Numbered from the stretch's first letter, positions 33,119 through 43,925 are shown. The stretch is 64,000 bases of DNA from Brachypterus glaber (GCA_958510825.1 OY294048.1:30531026-30595025), one strand, 5' to 3'. A program made the numbers and translations. Notes: generated by a model from the sequence alone, not told the origin.

Positions 33119-34179
33119 TGTCTTTTATTGTGACCTACTCTTCCACATAGGTCACAACTATAGTCCCTACAGTTTCGGGAGAAATGCCCTGGTTTACCAC
33201 AACGGAAACATACTATTTTCTTTGTTGGACAATCCCTTTGAAAATGTCCCACTTTTTGACAAGCAAAACATTTCATATTCTTTTTATAGTTACTATTATT
33301 TGGTGCGCGCCATCCCTGTACATTAGTCTGCCCATTATTCTTATATGGTGCGCGGCGTTCCTGATTATTATAACCATTATTTTGAAAATCATTTCTAAAG
33401 GGTGCGCGTCGTTCCTGATTATTTTGAAAATTATTCTTATATGGTGCGCGGCGCTCCTGATTATTATAACCATTATTTTGAAAATCATTTCTAAAGGGTG
33501 CTCTACGTTCTTGGCTATTGTGATCATTTACTGTTAACCGTTGATTTACCGAACGGCATTCTCTGTTTGAATTAGTCATGTTGTGTATCACCTCTTCGCG
33601 AGTAGCAATAATTACCGCGTCGGATAATTTTTCTGGGGCAGCCGAAAGAACGCGCTGCTTGATGGGCATAGAAAGTCCGGCCATAAATATTGCCAAGGTG
33701 TCCTGGTCTAACTTTCTCTGTAAAGAATCATCTAAAGGAGTAGTAATTGTTTGACTTGCTGCCAATTTTACTCTTACTAAAAAGTCTCTACATTTTTCCC
33801 CAACTCTTTGCTTACATGCTGTAAAGCTACTTAAAACTTCCGAATAGTATCTATGTGTCCGATACTGGTCGTGTAATAATTTTTTAAAATTTTGCCAAAC
33901 ATCCGCTCCTTTAATTTCAACACTAGATTGAACAAATCTTTTTGCCTGACCTATCATTTTTAATTTAGCGGTTGCTATCTGGGTTGACTCTGACCACTTA
34001 CAAAGTGTACCCATTTCTTCAATAAAATTCAAAAAATCATCCACGTTCCCCGTCCCGTCGAACTCTTTAATCGCGGCGATATTAGCTAGATTCGTTTGGG
34101 ATTCAATAAAATTGGGCGGCCACTCCACCTTGATGACTTGTTCGGTCGAGGTTGTAGCTGCAGGATTTTGTTCCGTCAT
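33028..34179 (-). CDS. gag: Gypsy Gag with three CCHC zinc knuckles (383 codons)
   Basis: The structural protein of the element particle, which binds and packages its RNA. The ATG at 34179 is the first in the ORF and lies 239 bp after the 5' LTR. The N-terminal 200 residues have the look of a retrotransposon Gag capsid (GTGNVDDFLNFIEEMG and a QNFKKLLHDQYR region). Residues about 222-300 are a repeat of five QERRAPF/Y-R/K-N units rich in Asn, Gln and Arg. Three CX2CX4HX4C knuckles follow at 304-317, 324-337 and 342-355. A basic tail ends the ORF and overlaps the protease ORF. No breaks are visible. Confidence 0.93.
   Translation of the reverse strand: MTEQNPAATTSTEQVIKVEWPPNFIESQTNLANIAAIKEFDGTGNVDDFLNFIEEMGTLCKWSESTQIATAKLKMIGQAKRFVQSSVEIKGADVWQNFKKLLHDQYRTHRYYSEVLSSFTACKQRVGEKCRDFLVRVKLAASQTITTPLDDSLQRKLDQDTLAIFMAGLSMPIKQRVLSAAPEKLSDAVIIATREEVIHNMTNSNRECRSVNQRLTVNDHNSQERRAPFRNDFQNNGYNNQERRAPYKNNFQNNQERRAPFRNDFQNNGYNNQERRAPYKNNGQTNVQGWRAPNNSNYKKNMKCFACQKVGHFQRDCPTKKIVCFRCGKPGHFSRNCRDYSCDLCGRVGHNKRQCRVGMRKDLNGQAVPSEPRRTAETRAFRN
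33088..33094 (-). promoter_or_regulatory. Predicted -1 ribosomal frameshift site T TTA AAC (gag to protease)
   Basis: Read on the minus strand, gag codons GAT TTA AAC GGT contain the heptamer T TTA AAC in the X XXY YYZ phase required for -1 slippage. It lies 24 nt after the protease ATG, inside the gag/protease overlap, and the protease ORF is in the -1 frame. I did not fold the downstream RNA. Confidence 0.8.
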
Positions 34180-34418
34180 TTTTACTTTTATTTAGCTACT
34201 TTTTCTTTGAATAATCGGAAAATAGCCGATGTATCACTCGTTACTAGAAGACAGAAAATCAATAAAACCAATCCTTGTTTCTCTTTCCAAAAAAAAAATC
34301 TTCCACTTTTTTTTTCAAAAAAAAAAATATATATATAAAATATATCGAGAAAAAAAATCTATAAAAATCTATAAATTACTACTTTCTGCCTCCCAACCCG
34401 TTAGTAACCTGACAGCAT
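34180..34418 (-). other. Gypsy 5' leader
   Basis: 239 bp lie between the 5' LTR and the gag ATG, with long T and A runs near 34290-34350. The bases directly after the LTR (ATGCTGTCAGGTTACT on the minus strand) do not begin with the usual TGG of a primer-binding site. Confidence 0.7.
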
Positions 34419-35624
34419 TGTCGTAATATGATTTTTCTTATAATTTAATTCCTTTGTTTAATATATTATTCCTCTGCCAAATCTTAATTTACCAGCTGGT
34501 GCCGCCTGAATGGTAGCACTTCGACAAGTGTTTTATGGCCTTAACCACTTGACACTAATGACTGGTAACTTCAATCTGTTTAGATCTATCTACCATCGGG
34601 TAATAAATAAAAATCATATTAACCAATTTTTAGGGAGCTTTTGTTCGGTAACGAGAGTCAAAGTAAAAGTAAGATTTTGTAAGCTAAATAAGTTTTATTA
34701 AAATATAATTAAATTCCATAATTTCCATCTTTAGATCCTTCGATCCTTCGATCCTTCGATCCTGCAGCTTTCCTTTCTAATTCCTAATCTAATTAACATA
34801 ATTTTAGCCTAACTATAACCAATAGATTTCCAGCGTCATGACTCCAATATAGAAATTTCAACTATTTCAAATGTATAAAAAACCCTTCGCGACACAATAA
34901 AAGTTCCATTATTCCCAGTTAATTTTAGTCCATGATTATTACAAAGTTTATTTAAGATTTATTAAAAGTTTATTAAAAGTTCATTAAATTAAAATCACCC
35001 CGATAAAAAGTCTAAATTCGAATATTAAAGTTCCATTAAATTTCTATCCCGATAAAAAATGCAAGTTATTAAATGTCCATAATTACACTTACATTTTTTA
35101 AACATTGGTTCACTCACTGAATTTATTATTTAAAATATATTAATGTTAGCGGAGCAAACTATCGTGACCGTACTCGCGAAATATCTGTTTCTTTTCAACT
35201 AAAAATTTGAGCTTTTATACTCTATATTCGCATAAATATAAATTTAATTGCCAAAACCTTTTAGTTTAACTACACCGACAAACAAATCGAGAGCAATTCG
35301 TTATAATTCACGTCAACATTAATAACCAAACTGGACATTTCTTTGGCATTGATTTAATGTTGAAAAGCATGAATCACAAAGAGATCACCGCATCTAGGTT
35401 AGTCAGCGCAGTAAATTAAAAAGCGCTCTCCTCAGTAGTGTCACAATAATCATTCCGCCATACGTGATTTATGAAGTACTTAACTATGCCGCTACTACAG
35501 GGTGTTATAAAAATTGTAATTCGGCACTTTCAACTAATTCTTACATTTTCGGAAACAAATAATGTTTAGCAATCCATATAGAAAATAAACAGTTTTTAAC
35601 TAAAATGGATTGCGTCACACCACA
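34419..35624 (-). repeat. Gypsy 5' LTR
   Basis: 1206 bp, nearly identical to the 3' LTR. In element sense it begins TGTGGTGTGACGC and ends CATATTACGACA. It should contain the promoter and polyadenylation signals. The ORF at 34510-34701 duplicates the one in the other LTR and is not a gene. Confidence 0.95.
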
Positions 35625-35628
35625 TAAG

Positions 35629-35705
35629 TAAAGAAATTAAATGAAATTATGTATAATAAAACCCAAATTAAAAATAAATACAAACACAGAAATGTGGTTG
35701 TAACA
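35629..35705 (-). repeat. BEL 3' LTR, proximal part
   Basis: These 77 bp match 43178-43254 of the intact LTR and complete the LTR split by the gypsy element. Confidence 0.95.
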
Positions 35706-35740
35706 TTACCGCCCACCAAAACACACAAAATTAGAGTGTT

Positions 35741-37054
35741 TTAACAACACATAGGTAATATACATAATTTTACTAAGGGCCTCTTTAGGACACCTTGAGC
35801 TGTACGGACATTTACTACTCGGATCACACCATCAGCACCTGGAAATAATTCTATTACACGACCTATCGACCAACGAAGAGGGGGCTGTAAATCGTTCTTT
35901 ATCAGCACCATAGAACCAAGTTCTATCGGTTTAGAGGGTTCATTCCATTTAACTCTTTGCTGTAAAGTACATAAATATTCGGAATGATACCTGGCCCAGT
36001 AGTCCTGATGCATACGTTGAATAAGCTGCCACCTATTTAGACGATTAAGAGGCAAGTTTTGTAGATCAGGCTCTGGCGGGGCAGAGAGTGAGTTCAGGGT
36101 AAGAAAATGTCCGGGAGTTAAGACCGATAAATCATTTGGGTCAGAGCTAACTGGACAAAGAGGTCTCGAGTTCAATAAGGCTTCTATTTGAACTAAGAAG
36201 GTTGAGAATTCCTCATATGTCAGTCGTTGTAAACCAACTACTCTATAAAAATGAGTTTTTACCGATTTAACACCAGATTCAAACAGACCACCAAAATGTG
36301 GGGCTGAAGGGGGATTAAATGACCACTTTATCGATTCAGTTTCAGTGGCATGCTGCATCAACTCATCTAATTGGCGCGCGGCACCAACAAAATTTGTACC
36401 TTGATCAGAGAAAATGTGATTACAGCGTCCACGTCTAGAAATGAAACGACGAAGAGCAGCCAAAAAGGACTCAGAAGAAAGTGAGGACACCAACTCTAAG
36501 TGTATAGCTTTTGTGGTCGAGCACACGAACACACAAATCCAAGCTTTGTAAGTTTTTGCACCACGTACTCGTCCCATGCTTATATTGAATGGACCACAAT
36601 AGTCCACGCCACAGCTTTGGAAAGCTTTTAACTGACTTATCCTAAAGCTCGGTAGGTCACCCATCCTAGGTTGGATAGTGTTGGGCTTAACCCTAAAGCA
36701 CTTGTGACACTTTGAAACAACAGATTTTATGGCCCGCTTGGCGGACAATATCCAAAACTGTTGATTCAATAAAAACTGTAAGGTTTGAATCCCAGGATGC
36801 ATATGCCTAACATGCATATCCTCGATAATGAGGTAAGTCAATCGATGAGTACGAGGTAATAATGCGGGATGTTTACTTTCAAACGGCAGATGTGCATTTT
36901 TTAGCCTACCGCCTACTCGTAAAACTCCTTGTGGGTCTATGAAAGGATTTAATTTACGTAAAGTTTTATTAACCGGCTTTTGTTGCTCGATACGTACAAT
37001 ATCTTCCTTAAAATATTGGTGTTGAACAATTTTAACCAAAGTTATTAAGGACAC
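35741..37054 (-). pseudogene. BEL pol, integrase part (frame cut off by an upstream stop)
   Basis: The integrase of a BEL/Pao element, which would insert the cDNA. The zinc-binding part is visible (H...H...CHKC, about residues 75-120). The catalytic triad is in VDYCGPF, SDQGTNF and GGLFE. A C-terminal module (VLIKNDLQPPLRWSIGRVIELFPG) is typical of BEL/Pao integrases. The marked first codon is a GTG, so it is not a natural start: the frame continues upstream without a break for 40 codons to the TAA at 37175-37177. This segment is therefore the downstream part of a single polyprotein in the same frame. As it stands it would be translated only by readthrough or reinitiation. Confidence 0.9.
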
Positions 37055-37174
37055 TTGTAAATCATTTGCAACTAAAGCAGTAGTAACCTTTTGATTAGGA
37101 TTACGTAAATTGAAACCAAAACGAAAAATATATGAGACAACACGTATTAGACGTGATAATCTAGAATATTTGTT

Positions 37175-40100
37175 TTATAGGGTATCAATAAATTGATCAG
37201 TCTCTATTAAAACTAGGGATATAATCTTGGCCTCATCTGGAGACGTAACGGGTGTAAAACTATCCGTATCAAGATCCAGGGAGGTAGACAAGAATTCTGG
37301 TCCCGCCCACCATTGGGTACACTGCATAAGCTCGCTGGGAAAAAGCCCACGTGAACCATGGTCAGCCACGTTGTCCGCAGACTTAACATGATACCAACAA
37401 TCTGGTGGTACCAAATCTTGGATGTGGCTAACGCGATTTGCGACGAATGTTTTCCAACGATGGGGCGGAGCCTTAATCCATGATAAGGCTACCATGGAAT
37501 CTGACCATGCATATGTTTTATGAAAAGTAATGCTGTTTTTATAAGTGTTGCGAACAAACTTTATTAAATTACTTAATAAAACAGCAGCGCACAATTCCAA
37601 GCGGGGTATTGATAATTTCTTTAAAGTAGCAACTTTTGACTTTGCACAGATTAAGGAAACTTCAAACTTTCCATCTGGCAGAGGTTTTCGAAAGAAAATT
37701 ATAGCACAATAGCCCTTCTCAGAACTGTCACAAAAGCCATGCAATTCTAAACCACGGGCGTTTTTTATATCAAGAAAACGGGAAATTTTTAAATCTGCTA
37801 ACATGTGCAATTCAGATTTAAATTGTAACCACTTTGTTACCACTTCATTGGGAAGTGGCTGGTCCCAATCACAACCTAGTGACCATAAATGCTGTATTAA
37901 ATGCTTGGCTACAAAGGTTATTGGACTGAGATATCCAAGTGGATCCCAAATACGCGCAATATCCAATAGGATAGAACGCTTAGTTGGTGTAGACTCTAAA
38001 GCCTTCACCCGAAAAGAGAAAAAATCGGTATGTGGAGTCCATTGAAGTCCCAAAATTTTAAGATATGAATCTTCTTCAGAATCAAATGATATATGCTGTC
38101 GATGATCGACAGGGATATCTTTCAATAAATTTGGAGAATTGCTCGCCCACTTTCTCAATTCAAACTTTCCTTTTTGTAAAAGTTCAGTTAGCTGAAGACA
38201 AAGCACCTGTGCTAGCTCTAGGTTGTCAGCCCCTGAGATAATGTCATCAACAAAGGTATCTTCTTCTAGAGCTTTTGATGCCATAGGAAAATCTTTACCC
38301 TCATCTGTTACTAACTGTTTAATAGTGCGTAATGCTAGAAAGGGAGAGAAAGTATTACCAAAAGCTACCGTTGTAAATCGGTATTCTTTTACTGGTTGTT
38401 GGGGATGAAATCTCCAAAGCAATCGTTGATAATTTCGGTGCTTCGGATCCATAAGAATTTGCCTAAACATTTGTTTTATGTCTGCCATTATAACAATAGT
38501 ATGAAGGCGAAATCTTAATAAAAGGGAAATTATATCAGTTTGTAATTTAGGTCCTGGACATAATAAATCATTAAGGGAGTAGCCCTCTGATGTTTTAGCA
38601 CTGCAATCAAAAACTATGCGTACCTGGGTAGTACTACTATCCGGCCTTAGTACCGCAAAGTGCGGAACCGTATAATGCGGTGCAGTGGCCTCACATGGAG
38701 GTGCTTCTTCCATGTGCCCAGAATCTAAATATTCCTGAATAATTTTAGAATATGATATTTTTACGGATTCATCTTGCAAGCATCGTTTTTCTAAAGAGAA
38801 AAAACGCTTAAGTGCGTTTGTGCGAGAATCACCCATAAACGTAGGTTCCATTTTTTTGAATGGTAGGGCAACCATGTAACGTCCATCGTTTGTTCGTGTA
38901 CATGATTCAGTATATTGTTGTTCACACCATTTTTCCTCAGGAGTTAATTTTTCCTGTTGAGGTACCTGCTCTAATTCCCAAAAGGACTTTAGATCAAAGG
39001 TTTCCATGGATGTGACAAGTGCAAAATTTGTCGGGGAGGGATAGGATATTTTCCCCATTAGTATATATCCGAAAACTGTCTCAATGGCTACCGGTTGACT
39101 CAGATCCCCTGCTACTTTATTGCTGAGCAAAATCTGAGCAAACACCTCCGCCCCCAGTAAAAGCTCCACGGCTTTTACTTTATTAAATTCGGGATCTGCT
39201 AAATTTAGCTGGCGTATGTGATGCCATTGGGTAGTATCGAGTGCGCATGCCGGCAACCGTTCAGGAAGATTCGGCAGCACAACTGCATCAATATTAAGAA
39301 TAGGATTCTTAGCTTGAGTGGGCTTTATTACGCATTGAGTAATGCCCTTGGATGTTACCGGAGAATTAGGATTAATGCCCGTTATGGTCTTATGAAAAGA
39401 CGAACGGTGTAATCCTAGCCGATTCAAACATCTTTCTGTTATAAATGAACAAGTAGAGCCATTATAAATTAAAGCACGTATTAATTGATAGTGCCCACGA
39501 CCATCCTTTACGTGTACCATAGCAGTAGCCAATAAAATTGGCGCTGGTACTGTCGTTATGGATGTAAAAACGTTAGGATCATTAGACTCGACGCTAGAGT
39601 CATTATTTCCTACGCAGTTTTGTCCCGATGTACCGGCCGTTTGGACCGATAAGGGAGGGGTTACGTTATTTTCACCAGAATGTGATAAATTTACTTTAAC
39701 TGCCCTGTTATTTGGTTTGTCAAAATGTAAAGTGGAATGATGTCGCTTTTTACATATTTTGCATAAATGAGTAGAATTGCAAAACTTAAAGTTGTGTGAA
39801 TGGCTAAGACAATTGACACATAACCTATGCTGTTTAGCAATTTCATATCTCTTTTTTGGAGCTTCTGATAAAAACGACCTACACTGAGAAACATGATGAT
39901 TTGACTTGCAAACAGGGCAAGATAAAATATCAGTATTTGTCACAAAAGAAGAATTATTATATGAATCTAACTTAACATGTTTTGATACTGGCTTTTGAAC
40001 ATTGTTGATTGGTGCTTTTTTAGAAGATAAAGCCTCAACAGTTTCTAAAGCCTTAGCATGTGCTGTTAAAAACAGTTTTAATTCGTCAAATGTGGGAAAA

Positions 40101-40912
40101 CCATTCTTTTTATTTTGTTCCTCAAACTTAGCACAAAGATTTTTTGGAATACGTTTGTACACCATATCTACAAGAATAAAGCTCCACTCGTTTGTTGGAA
40201 GACCCAAGGCCCCGAGTGCCGCTAAATTTTCGACAAGAGTATTCAGGAAAATAATCAAGGCTGATGATGTGTCAGAGATGTTTGGCAGTTGACATATTGC
40301 CTGCCAGTGCGTATTAGCCAATAATCGTTTATTGTCATACCTCTGACGCAGCTGATTATAAGCTACAGAGTAGTTACTTCCCGATAATTGAACACACTTA
40401 ATAATGCTAAGTGGTTCCGAAGTTAATAATAAATGTAAATGAGAAAATTTTTCAATGTCTGAGAGTTGGGGATTTGTATGTATAGCAGAATCATACAAAT
40501 CTATAAAAGTTTGCCAGTCTGGAAATTTTCCGCTAAAAGGTTTTAAATTCAACTTTTGAAGTTTGACATTTGAAGTCGTAGCATTTGAAGAACTTCCAAA
40601 TAATTGTACATAAATACCTTGGATCTGCCAAAACATTTCATCAATCACCGTAGCAGCTTCCCTTTCTTTAGCTATATCCGTTTTTCGGATAGCATCCGTA
40701 CGTCCAGGATCTGATATGACGAAAGCGAGTATGTCATCAGCCAGCTTATGCCATTGCTTATAAGTCACATCCAGCTGTTGATAACAAATTTTAAAATGTT
40801 GCTGTTTTGTGATATCTTTTTGAGCGGCCACTGCTGCCTTTTGAACTCGCTTTAGCCTATCATATTGCAACTGCCTACGGTTGTCCATAATACAATATTC
40901 GTTTAGATCCAT
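37175..40912 (-). pseudogene. BEL Gag-protease-RT-RNase H polyprotein, with stop and protease mutation (1245 codons)
   Basis: The main polyprotein of the BEL/Pao element. Gag occupies about residues 1-330 (KLNLKPFSGKFPDWQTFIDLY is a hallmark of BEL/Pao Gag). A cysteine/histidine cluster spans 332-394, and the retropepsin region is at about 465-600. RT has D811 (MADIKQMFRQ) and FVDD at 887-890. RNase H follows with GFCDSS, PRLELCAA, AWSDS, FVANRV and NVADHGSRG. Two defects are visible. The protease motif expected to read Asp-Ser-Gly reads Tyr-Asn-Gly (residues 483-485; codon 483 at 39466-39464), which should abolish activity. The ORF then stops at TAA 37177-37175, before the integrase in the same frame. 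The RT and RNase H motifs look intact. Confidence 0.9.
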
Positions 40913-41089
40913 GGCTTATAAAATTTATTTATTGAAAGGTACAAGAAAAAAATAAAAATTATAAAAAAAATATAAACTGAATAATTTTAGGAAAATTACA
41001 CAATTTTTTCTCAAATTTTATTTCTTAAATTGAATTTATTGTAGAAGAAAACCTCCAGATATAATGGCTAAAATATAACTTATACCTCA

Positions 41090-41440
41090 GTAATGAATCA
41101 CCCTGTAAATATTTTCAACAAAATTCAAAATTCCAAATTATAATCCAAACTATGAGTTACCCTGTATATTTGCACAGAGTTTTCCAAAAAACCAAATTCA
41201 AAAAATTACAATTTAATTTTTAAGTCACCCTGTATATATTCTGACAGAATATAAAAAAAAAACAAAAACAAAAACTCAAAAGTACAATTTAAGACCCTGT
41301 ATATATGGACTGGATACTCAAAAAGGCAAAATTCAAAATTACAATTAAGCTTTAGGTTACCCTGTATGCATATATTTGACAGAATATTAAAAAAATTCAG
41401 ATTATAATCTAAGTTCAATTCTCCTGTATGAAAATATTTG
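41090..41440 (-). repeat. Six-unit tandem array of about 65 bp in the BEL leader
   Basis: CCTGTA occurs at 41102, 41161, 41229, 41296, 41360 and 41423, a spacing of 59-68 bp. Most copies read ACCCTGTATATAT or similar, each followed by an A-rich stretch with AAATTCAAAA and ATTACAATT blocks. Confidence 0.85.
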
Positions 41441-42309
41441 AAATGGGCTAAATTTATTTTTAACCTATTCTTTGAAAATTACAATTTTTTATGTACCGAT
41501 AGTATTTCCAAAAAATAAAAAAGAAAATAAAATAAAAATTAAAATTATATTTTTAAGTGTTTTCTACTATTTTTTTAACCTGGTATACACTAAAGGTACA
41601 GCTCAAGATTTCCCACTTGCATAACCCTGTATACATTCGAAAAGTACAAGAAAAAATACCTAGATATCCAATATAAAAAAATAAGTTTTACAAAAGTTCC
41701 TAATTTTAAGAACTCCCTGTATAATAGTAAAACTAGAATTTGGACAAGGTATCTTATTTTTGCGCGCAAAAAATATATCAAATTAGAAGGAAAAAAAATC
41801 AAAATATAAAAGTAATTTTGTTTCCACCCTAATGTAACTTTACTAGCAATAGGTAAATTTTAAATCTATTACTACTAGATAGGTATTTTAATTATAATAT
41901 CTTGCTCGCAAATAAGTTCTATCGAATGTAATTAATTATATGGATAAATTTTAATTTATTTTTTCAAAGCACAGAAATATTTTTAAGAATCTTTCTACGC
42001 CCAAATAAATCACCAGTTTTAAAACAATAATTTTCAAAAGGCAAAGTTAAATAATATTTTTATTTTAACAATAAACTGTATTTCTGCAAAATAAAATAAT
42101 AATTGCGGTTTTGACTGTGTCCAAAGAAAAAGAAAAAAAACGCTTGGATACAGCTGATAATTTTTTGCCCTTTTTTTTATAGAGCACAAAGTTTACGATT
42201 TTATCGGTTTTTAATTTTTCAACCGAAAAATCCAAAATATATTTTTAAAGCGAATTACCCTATTTGAAAATAATTTTTATTCAAAATAAGATTTTATGCG
42301 AGATATTTT

Positions 42310-42446
42310 TGTTAATAAATAATCTATCTCCGAATGCAACACTCAAATATGATATTGTTATTTATAACGAATAATTTTAATGTTAATAAATAAGCTATCT
42401 TCGAATGCTAAATCCAAATATGATATTGTTATTTATAACAAATATG
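42310..42446 (-). repeat. 70-bp tandem duplication in the BEL leader
   Basis: TGTTAATAAATAATCTATCT and TGTTAATAAATAAGCTATCT start two successive units, both ending in ATGATATTGTTATTTATAAC. Confidence 0.85.
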
Positions 42447-42625
42447 TAATTTTACAACTGCAAAAGAAAGTTACCACATACACACTGTAAAATTAGCAAA
42501 ATCTAGTTAAATGAATTTAAAAGCTATGAAGCTATATTAAATAGTTATACTAGTGCCAAAATTCCGGTTCAAAACGGACCATGTTATAATGGTTCTGCTA
42601 GCTTAAATCCGGTTCGAAAGGGCCA

Positions 42626-43254
42626 TGTTGTATGACGTCGAAAGGTCCCATTCGGTGATATGGGATTGCCTCCGTAACATCGCCTTTATGATATTAATTA
42701 AGTGGACTGCGAATAGGTACTAATGATTGAAAAGAATATTAAAGACAAAACGACCGTTCCAATAATATATATGGTAATCCTACCTTAGTTACAGCATTCA
42801 GCACGACAGGTCATGACCGCCATTTCTTCACAGGAGACACCACATAATTGGAAACTGATGTACGCGAATTAAAGTTTGTTTTACCAGTGTAGGTATACAC
42901 TGCTAATTATTTAAATACATATGTGTATATGGAACTTATTTCTATAGTTTGCAGCCGTAAATATGGTAAATTCTAACGAATGCCCGCGGCTTGGTATATT
43001 CGTCAGCTGATTTGAGTATATTTTTATTGACACGCATCGAGCGTTCTCGAGAGTCAAATTGATACTGGTGCGGAAGGCAACCTACTCAAGCGCAGAAAAG
43101 CTAGGAGGTTGTCAGCGCGTTACTTACAAAAATACAATCAATTCAAAATAAAATATTATTTTTGAATTATAACTAAGTAAAGAAATTAAATGAAATTATG
43201 TATAATAAAACCCAAATTAAAAATAAATACAAACACAGAAATGTGGTTGTAACA
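42626..43254 (-). repeat. BEL 5' LTR, intact, 629 bp
   Basis: Reads TGTTGTATGACG...GGTTGTAACA on the plus strand; in element sense TGTTACAACC...CATACAACA. It includes the uninterrupted TAAG that serves as the empty site for the gypsy insertion. Confidence 0.95.
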
Positions 43255-43354
43255 AAGGTTATAATCTTTTTCTATTCTATTCATAGTTACAAAATGAGCC
43301 TAAAATAATTACAAATTTACGAATAAAAACTTTTTGGTTCCAATTATAATTTAT
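43255..43354 (+). repeat. Dispersed repeat family X, left part
   Basis: TATAATCTTTTTCTATTCTA onward matches 24330 onward, with one instead of three VNTR units. It ends at the TAATTTAT target of the foldback element and resumes at 43727-43925. Confidence 0.75.
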
Positions 43355-43726
43355 TATCCAGTTTGAAAATTCATTCATGGTTCTAAACGTCTGGACTCCT
43401 TATAGTGAAGGGTTTATTATAAAATAAATAAAAATCTTATAATCACCTTCACTTTAATTTTATTGTTAAAAACAATTAGTGTGACCGCGGTTTCGCTACG
43501 GACTAAAAATAAAATAAGTATTACAGATTGTTTGTGGTGTAGAAAAAATATTACCTTAAATAACATGTTGTAGGAATGTTTGATAAATGATATATATGTA
43601 TCATTCTACTTATTTTATTTTTAGTCCGTAGATGCTATCTCTATAATAGCGAAACCGCGGTCACACCAATTGTTTTTAACAATAAAATTAACGTGAAGGT
43701 TATTAGCTTTTTATTTATTTTATACC
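43355..43726. mobile_element. Foldback element with GACCGCGGT arms, copy 2, TSD TAATTTAT
   Basis: The arms carry AACAATTAGTGTGACCGCGG and its near-complement; ACGGACTAAAAATAAAATAAG is mirrored inside. TAATTTAT occurs on both sides (43347-43354 and 43727-43734), and once in the uninterrupted repeat near 24460. The centre differs from copy 1. The left end has about 50 bp (TCCAGTTTGAAAATTCATTC) that the right arm lacks, in both copies. Confidence 0.85.
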
Positions 43727-43925
43727 TAATTTATTTTTAATATTTATGGAAGAAAATTCATAATAAAACGATCTAAATTGGTCCCAGTAAAAAAAGTGAC
43801 AACATTCTGTTTTTTTTTGCATTGGGCCATTTTTTGCACCGCTGTTTACATTAAAAATAGGAAAAATCTAAAAAAAATCCTCTAGGGTGGTTCAAAATTT
43901 TCCAAAAATGCCTAATCACCACTAA
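43727..43925 (+). repeat. Dispersed repeat family X, right part
   Basis: Continues the family with GATCTAAATTGGTCCCAG, GTGACAACATTCTG and GGGTGGTTCAAAATTTT after the foldback insertion. Confidence 0.75.

Larger units (their letters stand above)
26361..35624 (-). mobile_element. Ty3/gypsy LTR retrotransposon, 9264 bp, intact, TSD TAAG
   Basis: The LTRs are 1206 bp each with TG...CA ends. TAAG flanks the element (26357-26360 and 35625-35628), and the intact BEL LTR shows the single TAAG at the empty site (43174-43177). The two LTRs differ at two positions I noticed (26374/34432 and 26860/34918), so the insertion is very young. Element-sense order is 5' LTR (35624-34419), a 239-bp leader, gag, protease, pol, a 1.1-kb 3' non-coding region and the 3' LTR (27566-26361). 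A purine stretch (GGGGGGAGC) precedes the 3' LTR. No TGG primer-binding site is visible next to the 5' LTR. All three ORFs are open, so this copy may be functional. The LTR length recalls the Osvaldo lineage of Drosophila, but the lineage is not established here. Confidence 0.95.
40913..42625 (-). other. BEL 5' leader, 1.7 kb, with tandem repeats
   Basis: Long non-coding leader between the 5' LTR and the first ATG. It carries the CCTGTA array (41090-41440), two outlying CCTGTATA copies near 41626 and 41716, and a 70-bp tandem pair (42310-42446). Next to the LTR, two related segments near 42562 and 42609 (CCGGTTC-AAA-GG-CCATG) may be a duplicated primer-binding region. Confidence 0.75.
25809..43254 (-). 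mobile_element. BEL/Pao LTR retrotransposon, TSD AAGGT, interrupted by a gypsy element
   Basis: The element spans 17,446 bp; removing the nested gypsy copy and its duplicated TAAG leaves about 8.18 kb. AAGGT flanks both ends (25804-25808 and 43255-43259). The LTRs (629 bp) differ at only two positions I noticed (25903/42720 and 25938/42755), so it is a recent insertion. Element-sense order is 5' LTR (42626-43254), a leader of 1.7 kb, gag-protease-RT-RNase H (40912-37175), integrase (37054-35741) and the split 3' LTR. A candidate primer-binding site TGGCCCTTTCGAACC starts directly after the 5' LTR (42625 going down). A purine-rich TTTTGGTGGGCGGTAA stretch precedes the 3' LTR. The coding frame is broken (see the ORF entries). 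Confidence 0.95.

Noticed and set aside
34395..34418. Gypsy primer-binding site directly after the 5' LTR
   Set aside because: The sequence does not begin with TGG and I could not match it to a tRNA 3' end.
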